From VAZQ01 sp963739175 (GTDB lineage: Bacteria; Pseudomonadota; Alphaproteobacteria; Rhizobiales; Xanthobacteraceae), in the NCBI GenBank assembly GCA_963739175.1, contig CAVTZH010000009.1, forward strand, positions 496,001-560,000: DNA of 64,000 nucleotides, read 5' to 3'. Positions 26,408 to 36,394 of the stretch are shown here, one piece after another. Under the pieces are notes generated by a model. The model saw nothing but the letters and a program-made list of their open reading frames with translations. It searched no databases and was not told the origin of the DNA. Every line of letters begins with the position of its first letter. The first letter of the stretch is position 1. Position numbers and translations under genes: made by a program.

Positions 26408-27607
26408 TCATCCCACCGCGGCGGTCGCGTCGTAACGGTAGATCCAGTCGTAGCGCTGCGTGACGCGCTCTTGCGTCCATTCGCGGTCGATGTGCGCGGC
26501 CGCTGCATCCGCGCTGGCAAAGGCGCGGTTGACCGCGTTCGAGCGCGTCTGCAGCGAGCGCGCGACCACCGCGGCGGTGCGCTCGCGCCGCTCCGCCTCG
26601 TAGTGAGCGAACGCCGCCGCCGGATCGCCGGCATGCCTGGCGATGCAGCCCGCCAGCACATAGGCGTCCTCGATCGCCATCACCGCACCTTGGCCGAGGA
26701 ACGGCAGCGTCGGATGGCAGGCATCGCCAAGCAGCGTCACGCGGCCGCTGCTCCAGCGCGGCATCGCGGGGCGCATCATCAGCGCCCATTTGAACGGCTG
26801 CTCGATACCGCCGAGGATTGCATGCAGGTCGGCGTGCCAGCCGGAGAAATCGCGCGCGAGCTCGTCATGCGTGCCGCGCTCGGTCCAGGACTCGACCTGC
26901 CAGTCGTCGCGCTCGATGAAGGCGACGATGTTCATCAGCGCGCCCGCCCGCACCGGATAGTGCAGGGCGTGGCCGCCGGGCCCGAGCCAGTTGACGGCCG
27001 CCGTGCGCGAAATCTGCGGCGGCAGCGCATCCATCGGGACGAGCCCGCGCCAGGCGACGATGCCGACGAACGCGGGCGCGTCCTTGCCGAACAAGGTTTC
27101 GCGCACGGGCGAGCGGATGCCGTCGGCGCCGATGGCAAGCGCGCCGTGCGCCGTGCTGCCGTCCGCGAAGATGACCGTGATGCCGTCGTCGTTCTGCGTC
27201 AGGCTCCCGAAGCGCCGGCCGAGCCGGATTGCGGCCGGCCGCTCGCGGCGGATGGCGTCGGCGAGCGCCGCTTGCAGATCGCCGCGATGCATGAAGATGT
27301 GCGGCGAGCCGTAGCGCTCCTGCGCGATCGCGCCGAGGTCGAAGGTCGTCCAGGTCTCGCCGGTGTTCCACAGCCGCGCCGCCTTGCCCGAGGCGAAGAA
27401 CTGCGTGGTTGCGAGCGCGTCCTTCAAGCCGAGCGCATGCAGTACGCGCGTGCCGTTGGCGCCGATCTGCACGCCGGCGCCGACCTCGCGCAGCTCATGC
27501 GCCTGCTCGTAGACTTCGACGTCGATCCCGCGCCGGATCAGCGCCAGCGCGCAGGCGAGCCCGCCGATGCCGCCGCCGATAATGAGGATGTTGCCGGAGG
27601 AGGGCAT
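26408..27607 (-). CDS. FAD-dependent monooxygenase (salicylate/6-hydroxynicotinate hydroxylase type)
   Basis: 399 residues, intact. The FAD/NAD(P)H fold starts ILIIGGGIGGLACALALIRR, followed by GADGIRSPVRETLF (the DG motif) and GDACHPTLPFLGQGAVMAIE (the second FAD motif). This class A flavoprotein hydroxylase group inserts one oxygen into aromatic acids, often with decarboxylation. Which ring it attacks cannot be told by eye. It lies between a receptor gene and a membrane-anchored unknown gene, all on the minus strand. Confidence 0.9.
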   Translation of the reverse strand: MPSSGNILIIGGGIGGLACALALIRRGIDVEVYEQAHELREVGAGVQIGANGTRVLHALGLKDALATTQFFASGKAARLWNTGETWTTFDLGAIAQERYGSPHIFMHRGDLQAALADAIRRERPAAIRLGRRFGSLTQNDDGITVIFADGSTAHGALAIGADGIRSPVRETLFGKDAPAFVGIVAWRGLVPMDALPPQISRTAAVNWLGPGGHALHYPVRAGALMNIVAFIERDDWQVESWTERGTHDELARDFSGWHADLHAILGGIEQPFKWALMMRPAMPRWSSGRVTLLGDACHPTLPFLGQGAVMAIEDAYVLAGCIARHAGDPAAAFAHYEAERRERTAAVVARSLQTRSNAVNRAFASADAAAAHIDREWTQERVTQRYDWIYRYDATAAVG

Positions 27608-27620
27608 GCGGGAATGCAGT

Positions 27621-28497
27621 CTAGTTGCAACGAAACTCGAACGACGCCATCCGCTGCAGGCGTCCTCCGCCCAACCAGGCCAGACTTTGATCGCCATCGA
27701 GCCCGGTGCCGGTTCTCGCCAGCACTGCCAGCACATCCGAGCTTGCGGCAATCGGCACGATGCCTTTGAGCGCGACCTGCAGGATCGCGTCGGTCCCGCC
27801 AAGATACTCGCCGGTTTCGTGCAAGAAGGTCGAAGGATACTCGGGCAACCGGCCGTTGAAGATGCCGCCTTGCACGAAATACCTGTAGGGCTTTTCCGTT
27901 TGCTCGTTGAGTTTGCTGATGCGCGGGACGTTGTCGGCCGCATAGATGATGTCTTCGCGTCCATCGTTGTCGAGGTCGAGCCCAAAGACCGCGACGTCCA
28001 TCGGCATCAAGTCGGCGTCGTCGGCGTAGATCCTGCGCAACTGCTGCACGACCGCCTCGGGTGGAATTTTCCGCAGCTTTCGACCCGTCGGCGTGGTGCG
28101 CTCGCTGCTGGCATCCCACTTTGCCCGGCTGAGCGCGCAGTCCGGGTTCTGCGGCGACGCGTTTTCCATCGCGATCGCCCCGGTCGCCGACACCCAAACG
28201 ACCTCGCCCTCCGTGATGGGTTGTACGATCAAGAGCCGTCCGGTTCCGGTGCATCGATCGGGCAGGAGGATTTCGCCATTCGATACGCACAGGACGACGG
28301 CGCCGCTGGGCTCGACGATGGCGTGGAAGCCGGACGCTTGGACGAGCGCTTTGGCTTTGATCAGGTGCGGGCCTTTCGATCGGGGCGGTCTGTTGGATCG
28401 CTGCGGGTTTGAAGTAGGTCGCGCTCACGACATAGGACGCGATGCCCGCGAAAACGATTGCGATCAGGGCGAGCACGATCTTGCCGGGCGACACCAT
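27621..28497 (-). CDS. Membrane-anchored protein of unknown function, frameshifted
   Basis: ATG 28497 starts MVSPGKIVLALIAIVFAGIA, one N-terminal membrane span. The frame changes near 28380; the body then reads HLIKAKALVQASGFHAIVEP, NGEILLPDRCTGTGRLLIVQ, and ends GGRLQRMASFEFRCN. VFGLDLDNDGREDIIYAADN resembles a calcium-type DxDxDG loop as in FG-GAP/VCBS repeats. About 292 residues when joined. It is followed 14 bp later by the monooxygenase gene. I do not recognise a family. Confidence 0.55.
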
Positions 28498-28672
28498 CAA
28501 CGCCTCCGCTTGCAGATAGCCGCAGTCTGCCCGGGACCTCGATCTTAAGTCCCGCGGAATCAGCTCATGTTTCGCTCGAAAGCAACTCTGGCGGAAACGG
28601 CCAGGCGTGCAAAGCGAACAACGATCATTTCAGCTGCAGCGGAAGCCCGCAAAAGACTTCTTGACAATAGTC

Positions 28673-28880
28673 CTATATGATTATATGCCTATAACCGCGG
28701 TCCCGTTCGCCGAGGGCGTCTCCGCAGCAAAGCGCTAGCGGGTCGAAGGACTCGGCTGGAAGGAAATTGAGAAACCTGCGGAACACGAAAACGAGTGTCA
28801 CGAAAAGAATGATCCCGAGAGCATTGCAACGGCCGACGAGCCGCCGCGTCTTGGCGACTTCCTGGTTGTAGCCCGCATGG
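28673..28880 (-). pseudogene. Possible remnant of a small membrane protein
   Basis: On the minus strand a frame reads through a plausible membrane helix, NALGIILFVTLVFVFRRFLN, then FLPAESFDPLALCCGDALGE to a TAG at 28673-28675. There is no ATG, GTG or TTG start in a useful place, and the 5' side runs into a REP-like element, so it may be the 3' end of an interrupted gene or a chance frame. Confidence 0.25.
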
Positions 28881-29009
28881 CGCGAAGCGGAATGCGGGGC
28901 CTTCGTCCGACCCGGATTTCGCTCCCGCCTTCGCGCTAACGCGCTTCGGCGGACTCAAGCCCGCCCGCAGCTCGCGCAGCGAGCGGAGGCGGTCGCTCCA
29001 TCGGGCTAC
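28868..29009. repeat. REP-like palindromic element
   Basis: Begins GTAGCCCGCATGGCGCGAAG and ends TCGGGCTAC, with the same start as the element at 26315. Length about 142 bp with inner hairpins. Confidence 0.55.
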
Positions 29010-29182
29010 GAACGGCATCGAAACGCTGTAAGACCCGTAAGACGGTAAGATCGTGACCGTAAGCCGCAGGTCACAAAAGACAATTCGGCATTTTTCTCGG
29101 TCTTACACCCCCGCCGGTTCGCTGTAAGATCGTGGCCAGCGCGGGAGCGCAACGAACAACACAACAAACTCCGGGGACGGCA

Positions 29183-30757
29183 ATGTCTGAGATGAGCGTC
29201 ACGATCAGCCCGAACGGCGGCGATCGCACCACCGAAGCGGCCGCGCGCACGCGCCCGAAAACCGCCGCCGCCAATGCCAGCGATCTCGATCTCTGGCTCG
29301 AGAAGATCGAGGCGATGGGCGAGCTCAAGCGCATCACCGCCGAGGTCGACCCCGATCTCGAAGCCGCGACCATCACCTATCTCGTCGCGCTCGAGAAAAG
29401 CCCGGTGCTGCTGTTCGAGAACATCAAGGGGCATCCCGGCCACAAGGCGCTCTACAACATGATCGGCTGCAACCTCTCGCGCTTCTGCACGATGATCGGC
29501 GAGGAGCCGGTCGATCATCCGCTGAAGGCGGTGCAGGCGCTGCAGAAGAAGCTCGGCCGCAAGATGGCGCCGAAGGAAGTGCCGGCCGAGCAGGCGATCA
29601 GCAACCAGAATATACTCACCGGCGACGCCATCGACATCCGCAAATTCCCGGCGCAGCGGATGTGGCCGCTCGACGGCGGCCGCTATCTCGGCACCGGCGA
29701 CGCGGTGGTGACCAAGTGCCCGGAGACCGGGCGCATCAATGTCGGCACCTACCGCATGATGATCAAGGGACCGCGCGAGGTCGGCGTCTACACCTCGCCC
29801 GGCAAGGACGCGACGCTCGACCGCGAGAAGTGGTGGAAGCTCGGCAAGCCGATGCCGATCGCGGCCTGTTACGGCATCGACCCGCTGCTGTTTCTGGTTG
29901 CGGCGACGAGCCTGCCGAAGACCGAGTGCGAGTACGACTATTATTCCGGCATCGCCGGCGCGCCGATCGAGCTGTTCATCGGCGACGTCACCGGGCTGCC
30001 GCTGCCGTCGCGCGCCGAGATCATCCTCGAAGGCTTCCTCTATCCCGACGAGACCTTTGCCGAAGGCCCGTTCGGCGAGTTCACCGGCTATTACGGGCGC
30101 CCAAGCGGCGCGACGCCGTACATGCGCGTGGAGAAGGTGCGCTATCGCGACAACCCGACGCTCACCTGCGCGCTGATGGCGGACGGGCCGTCGAACGAAT
30201 GCGGGCTGTTCTGGGCGGCGCTGCGCTCGGCCGGCATCTGGGCCGACCTGCAGAAGCTCGGCATCCCGGGCATCCAAGGCGTGTGGTCGATCCCGGAAGC
30301 CGCCGGCTGGGGCATGACGGTGGTGTCGATCAAGCAGATGTATGCCGGCCACGCGCCGCAGGTGATGGCGCTCGCCGCGCAATGCACCGCCGGCGCCTAT
30401 TTCGGCAAATACGTGATCGTGGTCGACGAGGACATCGACCCGACCAATGTGGGGCAGGTGCTGTGGGCGATGGCGACGCGCTCGCGGCCGGCGCAGTCGA
30501 TCGACATCTTGCGCGAAACCTGGAGCACGTTCCTCGATCCGAGCCTCAACCCGCCGGAGATCCGGCCGTGGGGCTCGAAGGCGCTGATCAACGCCTGCAT
30601 GGACTACAAGCACATCAAGACGTTCTCGAAGCGCACCAAGCTCGCGAAGAATACCTACGACGCGGTGGTGGCGCGCTGGAGCGAGCTCGGCCTGCCGGGC
30701 ACGCCGCCGGTGGTCACGGTGTTCGAGGAGGATAAATTCCCGGACAGTATTACGTAA
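29183..30757 (+). CDS. UbiD-family (prenylated-FMN) decarboxylase
   Basis: 524 residues, intact. UbiD enzymes reversibly decarboxylate aromatic or unsaturated acids with prenylated FMN. The N-terminal domain begins after a 30-residue disordered head at DLWLEKIEAMGELKRITAEV. NVGTYRMMIKGPREVGVYTS, AGAPIELFIGDVTGLPLPSR, EGFLYPDETFAEGPFGEFTG and VVVDEDIDPTNVGQVLWAMA are characteristic. No ubiX prenyltransferase is in the window. Together with nearby receptors it fits uptake and decarboxylation of an aromatic acid; the substrate is not deducible. Confidence 0.92.
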   Translation: MSEMSVTISPNGGDRTTEAAARTRPKTAAANASDLDLWLEKIEAMGELKRITAEVDPDLEAATITYLVALEKSPVLLFENIKGHPGHKALYNMIGCNLSRFCTMIGEEPVDHPLKAVQALQKKLGRKMAPKEVPAEQAISNQNILTGDAIDIRKFPAQRMWPLDGGRYLGTGDAVVTKCPETGRINVGTYRMMIKGPREVGVYTSPGKDATLDREKWWKLGKPMPIAACYGIDPLLFLVAATSLPKTECEYDYYSGIAGAPIELFIGDVTGLPLPSRAEIILEGFLYPDETFAEGPFGEFTGYYGRPSGATPYMRVEKVRYRDNPTLTCALMADGPSNECGLFWAALRSAGIWADLQKLGIPGIQGVWSIPEAAGWGMTVVSIKQMYAGHAPQVMALAAQCTAGAYFGKYVIVVDEDIDPTNVGQVLWAMATRSRPAQSIDILRETWSTFLDPSLNPPEIRPWGSKALINACMDYKHIKTFSKRTKLAKNTYDAVVARWSELGLPGTPPVVTVFEEDKFPDSIT

Positions 30758-30874
30758 TGTTGATGGTTTACGCGCCCGCGCGGCATTAACGTTGATGCAA
30801 ACGGCACGGCCGGTGACCGCAGCGTTCGGCTAAACTCTGTCCCAATGCGGCAGTGTCTATGAAAGAACGTGAGT

Positions 30875-31300
30875 ATGTTGGTTCGAACAATCCTTGCCGT
30901 CTTCTGCCTCGGCCTTGTGTTTGCCGCGGACGAAGCAGACGCAAGATCGAGAGCGTCGGGTCATGGCGTCAACCGGGCGGCCTCGGCGCCGCGATCGCTC
31001 CAGCGATTCCACCAAACGCCAAGGATCCATGCGAGGACGCAAGGCTTGCGCGTGACGCGGCACCACCATCGAGGGTCATTTCATCGGGATTTCAGGCGCC
31101 GGTGGCCGTTCGTGTTCGCCGCACCCTACGGCGTCGGCGACGACAGCGTCGTGCCGCCAACATCGTTTGCGGAAAGCCGTGACATCCCGCCGGGAATGCC
31201 GGTCGTCATCAACCGCCGTCCCTGCTTTGTAGAGCCCCACATCGTGCCGTCGGAGGGGACCGGCACGATGCGCATGGTCACCGTGACGCGCTGCTACTGA
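30875..31300 (+). CDS. Secreted basic protein of unknown function
   Basis: 141 residues from ATG 30875; GTG 30869 would add two. A signal peptide (LVRTILAVFCLGLVFAADEA) precedes an Arg/His-rich middle (RVTRHHHRGSFHRDFRRRWP). The C-terminal part has two conserved-looking cysteines (VINRRPCFVEPHIV and VTVTRCY). No domain was recognised. It stands between ubiD and a convergent receptor gene. Confidence 0.6.
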   Translation: MLVRTILAVFCLGLVFAADEADARSRASGHGVNRAASAPRSLQRFHQTPRIHARTQGLRVTRHHHRGSFHRDFRRRWPFVFAAPYGVGDDSVVPPTSFAESRDIPPGMPVVINRRPCFVEPHIVPSEGTGTMRMVTVTRCY

Positions 31301-31309
31301 CGACGTCAC

Positions 31310-32308
31310 TCATCGCGTCGGCTGGATGCCGAGCGTCTTCGCGATCTTGGCGATGTAGGCGCGCTGCTCGGCGATCGACGCCGCGAACTCCTTGGCGCCG
31401 CCGCGCGCGGGCGTCTGTGCGGTCTGGTTGAGGCGGTCCTCAATCGACTTGTCGTTCGAGATCTCGACGATGTCGTTGCCGATCCGCTCGACCAAAGCGG
31501 CGGGCACGGCCTTGCTGGCGAACAGGCCGACATTGCCGTCCATCTCGAGCTCGGGAAATCCGGTTTCGATGCCGGTCGGGATGTTGGGCAGGCTCGGCGC
31601 GCGGACCTTGCCGAATGTCGCCAGCACGGTGACGCGTCCGCCTTCGTGGTGCGGCCGCTGGATCGCGTAGGAGGATGAATAGATCTGCAGGCGGCCCTCG
31701 CCGAGGTCGGTCGCCGCCTGCACGATGTCCTTGTACGGGACCTTCTGCGTGGTGATCTTATGGTTGTGCATGAAATAGTCCTGCGCCAGCTCGGTGATGC
31801 CCGGCACGGCTGCGGAGTTGAACTTGCCGTCGTTGGCGCGCGCCGCCTTCACCAGCTCGGCGACGGTCTTGATCTTCATCGACGCCGGAACGCCGATCGC
31901 CGAGGATGGTCGATGGAGAAGCGCGCGGCCGGCACGATGTCGTTCGGATCGTAGGGCAGCTTCTTGTACTGGAACGGATGCACGATGAAGTTGCCGCTCG
32001 GGCCCCACAGGAAGGTGTGGTCGTCGTTGGCGGAGAGCACCGCCTGGATGGCGATGATCAGTCGCCGCCGGGGCGGTTCTCGATCACGACCGGCTGGCCC
32101 CACTTCTTCTGCAGCCGCTCCTGGATCAGCCGCGCGCCGATGTCGGCGCCGGCGCCGGGCCCGAACGGAATGATGAAGCGCACCGGCCGCTGCGGCCAGC
32201 TCTGCGCCTGCGCCTGCGAGACCGGCGCGGCGAGGAGAATGAGGCTTCCGAAAACGCCGACGGCGGCGGCAAATCTAAGTGCAGCAAGCTCAGCGATAAC
32301 GAACGCAT
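31310..32308 (-). pseudogene. Bug/TctC-type receptor, three frameshifts
   Basis: GGAGG precedes ATG 32308. The signal sequence needs a frame change near 32290 to join LRFAAAVGVFGSLILLAAPV and SWPQRPVRFIIPFGPGAGAD. Further breaks are near 32060 (after VVIENRPGGD) and near 31905 (after NDIVPAARFS), after which the domain ends normally (VPYKDIVQAATDLGEGRLQI, LPNIPTGIETGFPELEMDGN). The total is about 330 residues. It is the last gene of an operon with another receptor, a cupin and a dehydrogenase. It may be truly decayed, but the quality of the region makes sequence error likely. Confidence 0.7.
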
Positions 32309-32368
32309 ACGTTTTCCTCCGGGTGCTTTTGCCGCAAGGCTAGGCAACCGGCGGGCGAAAGACAACGC

Positions 32369-33345
32369 TCAGGGCCTGGGCTTTGCGGTCGCAGCATGGA
32401 TGGCCGCGACCTGCTTGCGCTGCGCCTCGATGGCGGCGGCGAATTCCTCCGCCGTGCCGGTGCGCGGCACGGTGCCGACCTTGAGCACGCGGGCGCGGAA
32501 GTCGGGATCGGCGACGATCGCCGCGACGTCGGCGACCACGCGCTGGCGGATCTCGGCCGGCATGCCGCGCCAGCCGTAGACGCCGGACACGCCCTCGAAG
32601 GTGAGGTCCGGGAAGCCGGCTTCCTTGGCGGTCGGCACGTCCGGCACCTGCGGCGAGCGCTCGCGGTTGGTGACGAACAGGAGCTTGGCCGTGCCGGCGC
32701 GGTGGTGCGCGACCTGCGTCGGCACGCCGGTGCCGATGACATGCAGCCGGCCCTGGTTGAGGTCCTGATAGGCGGGCGCGAAATCGCGGTAGGGAACGTT
32801 CGCCATCTCGATGCCGGTGTGCGCGCTGCAAAGCGAGCAGCGCATAGACCGGCAGTCCCGGCGTCGCCGCCTAATTGAGCTTGCCGGGCTGCGCCTTGGC
32901 GGCCGCGACCAGCTCGGCGAGCGTGTTCACCTTCAGCATGCGCGGTGACGGAGACGCCGAGGAAGTTGTCGATCACAGGCGCGATCGGGAGCAGCTCCGC
33001 CGGATCGTAGGGCAGCTTCTCGTGCAGCAGATGGTTGAACGTGACGATGCCGCCGAACGAGAACAGGAAAGTGTGGTTGTCGCGCGCAGAGAAGAACGAG
33101 GTCACGGCCGGAATGCCGTCGGCGCCCTGGCGGTTCTCGACCACGACCGGCTGGCCCCATTTCTGCGCGAGCCGCTCCGCCACCACGCGCGCCGACAAAT
33201 CCATGCCGCTGCCGGGCGGCAGCGGCACGATGAAGCGGACGGTGCGCTGCGGCCAGGTTTGTGCTTGTGCCTGCACCGTCGGCGTCGCGGCGACGCAAGC
33301 GAGAAGGGTGACTGCGGCGCAAGCCGCGATCAAGCGATGCAACAT
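32369..33345 (-). pseudogene. Bug/TctC-type receptor, two frameshifts and one in-frame stop
   Basis: AAGGAG precedes ATG 33345. A signal peptide (LIAACAAVTLLACVAATPTV) and TWPQRTVRFIVPLPPGSGMD open the protein. One extra base near 32937 shifts the frame after NFLGVSVTA; MLKVNTLAELVAAAKAQPGK then runs to a TAG at 32871-32873 where TGG would read through to AATPGLPVYALLALQR. A second shift near 32830 leads to IEMANVPYRDFAPAYQDLNQ and a normal end at 32369. It is similar in opening sequence to the receptor just downstream, suggesting an old tandem duplication. Confidence 0.7.
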
Positions 33346-33354
33346 GAACACTCC

Positions 33355-33844
33355 TTATCCGTGACTCTCCGGCCCAACTTCGTAGCCGGAATCCTCGATC
33401 GAGCCGGCGCCCATCCAGCCCCAGACCAGAACCACGTCCTCGCTCGAGGTGTTGTTGAAGCCGTGCCAGCAGCCGCGCGGCGAATAGACCACGTCGCCTT
33501 CGCCGGAGGGCTCGTCGCCGTGCTCGCCGTAGATATGGCCGTGGCCCTTGAGCACGATGAAGAACTCGTCGCAGTTGTGATGCCGGTGGCGCTCATGGCG
33601 CGCGCCCGGCTTGAGCACGGTCCAGCCGACGACGTGATCGGCGCCGGCGCTTTTCTTGTCGATCAGGAACTGCACCTGCATGTCGACCCAGCCGTCCTTG
33701 CGCGCGAGCCCTTCGACCTTGGGCACGTCGCGCATGTTGGTGCGGTACATCGGCGTGCCTTTGGCGCGCTCCTCCGCAAATTTGGCCTTGCGTGCCCTTG
33801 ACGGCTTTCGCCAGGGCGGAGCCGAGTTTCTCAAAGTCCACCAT
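33355..33844 (-). CDS. Cupin-domain protein, frameshifted near the N-terminus
   Basis: ATG 33844 overlaps the stop of the upstream dehydrogenase gene in TGATG, indicating coupling. It starts MVDFEKLGSALAKAVK; one G too many near 33796 breaks the frame, after which KAKFAEERAKGTPMYRTNMR leads into the cupin barrel (KPGARHERHRHHNCDEFFIV, GDVVYSPRGCWHGFNNT). The HxHH and later H are the usual metal ligands. About 162 residues. There is no signal peptide, so it is cytoplasmic. Probably an isomerase or dioxygenase-like step in the operon's pathway; inferred. Confidence 0.75.
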
Positions 33845-34724
33845 CACTGTCCTCCCAGTCGGCGGTACACTTGGTGCGCGACCACGAAATCATTGGCGTC
33901 GATGCCGAGCCCGCGGCAGGCATTCATCAACTCGTTGGCGGCGGCGGCGAGCGGCACCGGGCTGCCGAGCTTGCGGCCGAGATCGAGCGCCAGCACCATG
34001 TCCTTCTGCTGCAGCGTGACGTCGGCAAGCGGCACCGCCGGCATCTTGCCTTCGAGAATGAATGGGCCGCGATAGCCGAGCACTGGCGACGCCGCGACGC
34101 TCTTGAGGATGGCGTCGACCGCGACCTCGCGCGCGACGCCGCCTTTCTCCGCCAGCGCGACCGCCTCGCCGAAGGCGATCACCTCGACCATCAGCAGGAG
34201 ATTGACCGCGATCTTCATCTGCACCGCGAGGCCGTTGCCGCCGATATGCGTGACCTTCGGGCCGATGGCGCGAAACACCGGCTCGGCCTTGTCGAACGCG
34301 GCCTTGTCGCCGCCGACCATGACCGAGGCGTTGCCCTGCGCCAGCGTGACCGGGCTGCCGGAGAGCGGCGCGTCGAGCATCGCGAGGCCCTTGGCGCGCG
34401 AACTCGGCGGCGACGGCGCGGCTCACGTCGGGCGAGATGGTGCTCATGTCGGCATAGATGCAGCCGGGCTTGAGCCCCGCGATCACGCCGTCGCTCGCCG
34501 AGCGCCACCGAACGCACCGCGGCGCCGTCGGTGACGCAGGAGAACACGATCTCGGAGCGCGCCGCGACTTCGCGCGGCGTGTCGGCGAGGCTCATGCCCT
34601 GATCGATCAGCGGCTTCGCCTTGTCCTTGGCGCGGTTCCAGCCGGTGACGCTATGCCCGGCGGCGATCAGGCGCGGCACGATGCCCTGGCCCATCACGCC
34701 GAGCCCGACAAATCCGAGGTTCAT
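33844..34724 (-). pseudogene. NAD(P)-dependent 3-hydroxyisobutyrate-dehydrogenase-like oxidoreductase, two frameshifts
   Basis: The Rossmann start MNLGFVGLGVMGQGIVPRLI is followed by SEIVFSCVTDGAAVRSVAL, then after a break near 34497 by SDGVIAGLKPGCIYADMSTI, and after a second near 34402 by AMLDAPLSGSPVTLAQGNAS. The catalytic lysine region is QMKIAVNLLLMVEVIAFGEA. The second break is at GAACTC (34400-34405, plus strand); reading GACTC restores AAESRAKGLAML. About 293 residues when joined, normal for the family. It heads an operon with a cupin and two receptors, so it likely oxidises a hydroxyacid. Confidence 0.8.
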
Positions 34725-34803
34725 GAGTGCTCCGCTTCGGTGTCTCGTCGCGTACACGTAAGCGGATTGGAAGATCGAATGCAATGTGACGGGCTATCTC
34801 CGC

Positions 34804-34873
34804 CGCTCATTCCCGCGCAAGCGGGAATCCAGTCTTGATTTAGTCTGGGTCCCCGCTTTCGCGGGGACGAGCG
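34804..34873. repeat. 70-bp dispersed double-hairpin repeat (copy 1)
   Basis: Two GC hairpins, ATTCCCGC..GCGGGAAT and GTCCCCGC..GCGGGGAC, joined by a linker containing TTGATTTAG. The reverse complement of 52178-52247 matches it at 68 of 70 positions. Confidence 0.8.
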
Positions 34874-34889
34874 GAGGCTGAGCGCCGCT

Positions 34890-36394
34890 TCACTCCGTCA
34901 CGATCTTCACCTGATCGCCCGCGCGCAGGCGGTCGGTGGGGCCGAGGCCGTTGAGGATGCGGAACCGCTCCTCCTTGCGGTCGGTCGCCATGCGGGCGGC
35001 GAGGCGCTCGACGGTGTCGCCTTCGCTCGACCGGCACCATGCGGATGCGCAGCGGCTTGGTGGCAGCCGCCTCGGCGGTGCTCATGCGGCGGAAGCTGTT
35101 GACCGCTTCCCGGAACGAACGGTCGGCCGCCGGCGTCATCTGCTTGGTCGCGAAGATGAAGCGGTAGACGTCGCTGCCGAAGCGGACCACGTACAGCCGG
35201 AACGCCCACTGATCGCCGCGGGCGACGCGCGGTCGCCGCCGGGAAGCCGCCGATGGTGACGTCCTCGACGGTGGCGCCGTCGATGTTCTCGATCCAGCCG
35301 GAATTCAGATATGCGGTCAGCGTCTGCTCGGCCGGCACGCGCACCACGTCGAGCCGCAGCGCCTGGCCGCCGCCGTCCTTGATGCCGAGCACCGCCTGCG
35401 GCGTGTTGTCGAGCGTGAAGCCTTCCGGCGCCATGAAGGTGAAGCCGAGCCGCGGATGCAGGAAGCGGCGGCCGCGCACATATCCTTCGCTCGGATCCTC
35501 GCCGTAGAGCATGCCGTCGATGCCGGCGAGATAGGCCTCGCGGTCGCGGTTGCCGCCGCCGGGCCCGGTGAACTGGCGGGCGTTGATCTGCGCATTGCGC
35601 ACGCGCTCGGGCGTCGCCGGATGCGACGACAGGAAGTCGGGCATGCGGCCATCGGCGGCGGCGGTGGCGCTCTGGCTCGGCGGGCGCAGCTCGGCCTGGC
35701 GTCCGAGCGAGGACAGGAAGCGGACCGCGCCGAACGGATCGTAGCCGGCGCGCGCGGCGATGCCGACGCCGATGCCGTCGGCTTCCAATTCCTGCGAGCG
35801 CGAGAAGGTCGCGAGCGCGATCTTCGACTTCGCCAGCGCGAGCGCATGCATGTCCGGATCGGCGGCGCCGAAATTGTCGAACACGCGGCCCACCAGCGCG
35901 ACTTGCCGCGCGCGGTCCTCGCGCATCGCGGCATGGCTCGCGATCACATGCGCCATCTCGTGCGAGAGCACCGAGGCGAGCTCGGAGGTGTCGTTGGCGA
36001 GCGAGATCAAGCCGCGGGTCACGTAGAGATGCCCGCTCGGCAGCGCGAAGGCGTTGACCGCCGACGAATTGAGAACGGTGACGCGGTAGCGCTGATCCGG
36101 TCGCTCGGACGCGGCGACGAGCTTCTCGACCGCGCTGTTGAGCACGGCGTCGAGCTTCGGATCCTGATAGGCGCCGTTGTAGGAGGCGAGGATGCGCTCG
36201 TGCTCGCGCTGGGCGGCGGTCGGCGGCGCGGCGCGCTGCGGCGGCGGCTCGGGAAGGCTGACCTGCCGGGCCGAGCCGGTCGTGTCCGGCGTGAGGCAGC
36301 CGCCGAGCAGCAGGCCGAGCGCGACGGCCGCCGGGGCCGCCAGGCGGCCGGTACTCCATGCTTGGTTGCGCGTCGTCTGCACGGTGGTCTTCAA
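34890..36394 (-). pseudogene. M48-family metalloprotease lipoprotein with C-terminal LysM-like domain, two frameshifts
   Basis: TTG 36394 overlaps the TGA of the upstream nuclease-like gene (TTGA), which supports that start. A lipobox LLLGGC lies near residue 28. The zinc motif is HEMAH in ASVLSHEMAHVIASH, with the third ligand in RSQELEADGIG. The peptidase domain ends near residue 260; a second domain follows (LHPRLGFTFMAPEGFTLDNT). Frame breaks near 35234 and 35033 each fit one extra C; when joined, the C-terminus is EGDTVERLAARMATDRKEER ... LRAGDQVKIV, a LysM-like fold. Probably an envelope protein quality-control protease. Confidence 0.8.

Larger units (their letters stand above)
28498..29182. 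other. Gene-poor region upstream of ubiD-like gene
   Basis: 685 bp. It holds a possible small membrane-protein remnant on the minus strand (28673-28880), a REP-like element (28868-29009), and a stretch rich in short GTAAGA-type repeats (29030-29135). TTGACA at 28661 in an AT-rich patch is a perfect -35 box, but no good -10 is placed 17 bp away. No intact gene was seen. Confidence 0.4.

Noticed and set aside
29030..29135. GTAAGA-type short repeats as an operator array before the UbiD gene
   Set aside because: Spacing and orientation are irregular and the repeats are only 6-8 bp; chance is a sufficient explanation.
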